From positions 1 to 5,281 of the forward strand of contig JAGGTG010000235.1 of NCBI GenBank assembly GCA_021163905.1: a stretch of 5,281 nucleotides of DNA, in the 5' to 3' direction. Below are positions 5,251 to 5,281 of the stretch, piece by piece (within the stretch, counting starts at the first letter, position 1; each line of letters begins with the position of its first letter). The notes under the pieces are model-generated. The model had not been told where the DNA came from and made no database searches. It saw only the letters and a list, made by a program, of their open reading frames with translations. The DNA comes from Candidatus Aerophobota bacterium. GTDB taxonomy: Bacteria; Aerophobota; Aerophobia; Aerophobales; B3-G15. Position numbers and translations under genes: made by a program.

Positions 5251-5281
5251 AATCCGTAAAAAATCTTTGTATAAAGCGTAT
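5247..5281 (+). CDS. Start of the second ABC permease gene (cut by window edge)
   Basis: ATG at 5247 overlaps the TGA of the first permease (ATGA), with GAGAAG (5235-5240) six bases upstream as ribosome site. Only 11 codons are visible (MKSVKNLCIKR), which is too short to identify by itself. Operon order in CUT1 importers and the coupled overlap make the MalG/UgpE-like partner permease the expected product. This is an inference from context. Confidence 0.65.
   Translation, partial: MKSVKNLCIKR

Overview
This window is ordinary chromosomal DNA from a low-GC, carbohydrate-using bacterium. The A/T-rich codons, strong AGGAGG-type ribosome sites and sigma-A-like promoters (TTGACA/GTGACA, 17 bp, TAAAAT) would fit Atribacterota, Thermotogota, Dictyoglomota or Firmicutes. 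The sequence alone does not decide between these. No rRNA, tRNA, CRISPR array, insertion sequence or phage gene was found.

Layout: (1) Positions 1-346 hold no large gene but are highly structured. They contain a degenerate 8-bp tandem array (11-90), a 9-bp tandem array (103-147) and a 23-codon minus-strand micro-ORF with a consensus ribosome site (93-164). They also contain two divergent promoters of matching design whose -35 boxes lie in a perfect 10-bp inverted repeat (232-241/284-293). (2) 347-1729 encodes a complete MATE-family efflux transporter. (3) 1820-2912 is a LacI-family repressor gene with a near-consensus promoter, a TGAACCGGTTCA palindrome covering the expected transcription start, and almost no 5' leader. 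(4) 2913-3005 is a short leader with an inverted repeat and two tiny, overlapping ORFs. (5) 3006-5281 is the start of a sugar ABC-transporter operon: a secreted solute-binding protein, a strong intercistronic hairpin, a first permease, and the first codons of a probable second permease overlapping it by ATGA.

How they work together: the repressor probably controls its own promoter and, by read-through or by another operator, the transporter operon beside it. The binding protein (HWWTAGGE near the mature N-terminus, a glycine-rich loop after it) and the permease (EAA loop, GGGPGYSSE segment) look most like the glucose/mannose-type branch of CUT1 importers. The true sugar is not determined, and no catabolic enzyme or ATPase is in view. 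The hairpin after the binding-protein gene would allow more binding protein than permease to be made. The MATE gene has its own promoter and appears functionally separate.

The least explained parts are the repeat-built micro-ORF at the left end, the leaderless repressor with an operator at its start, and the mini-ORF leader before the binding-protein gene. None is proven to be a new system.
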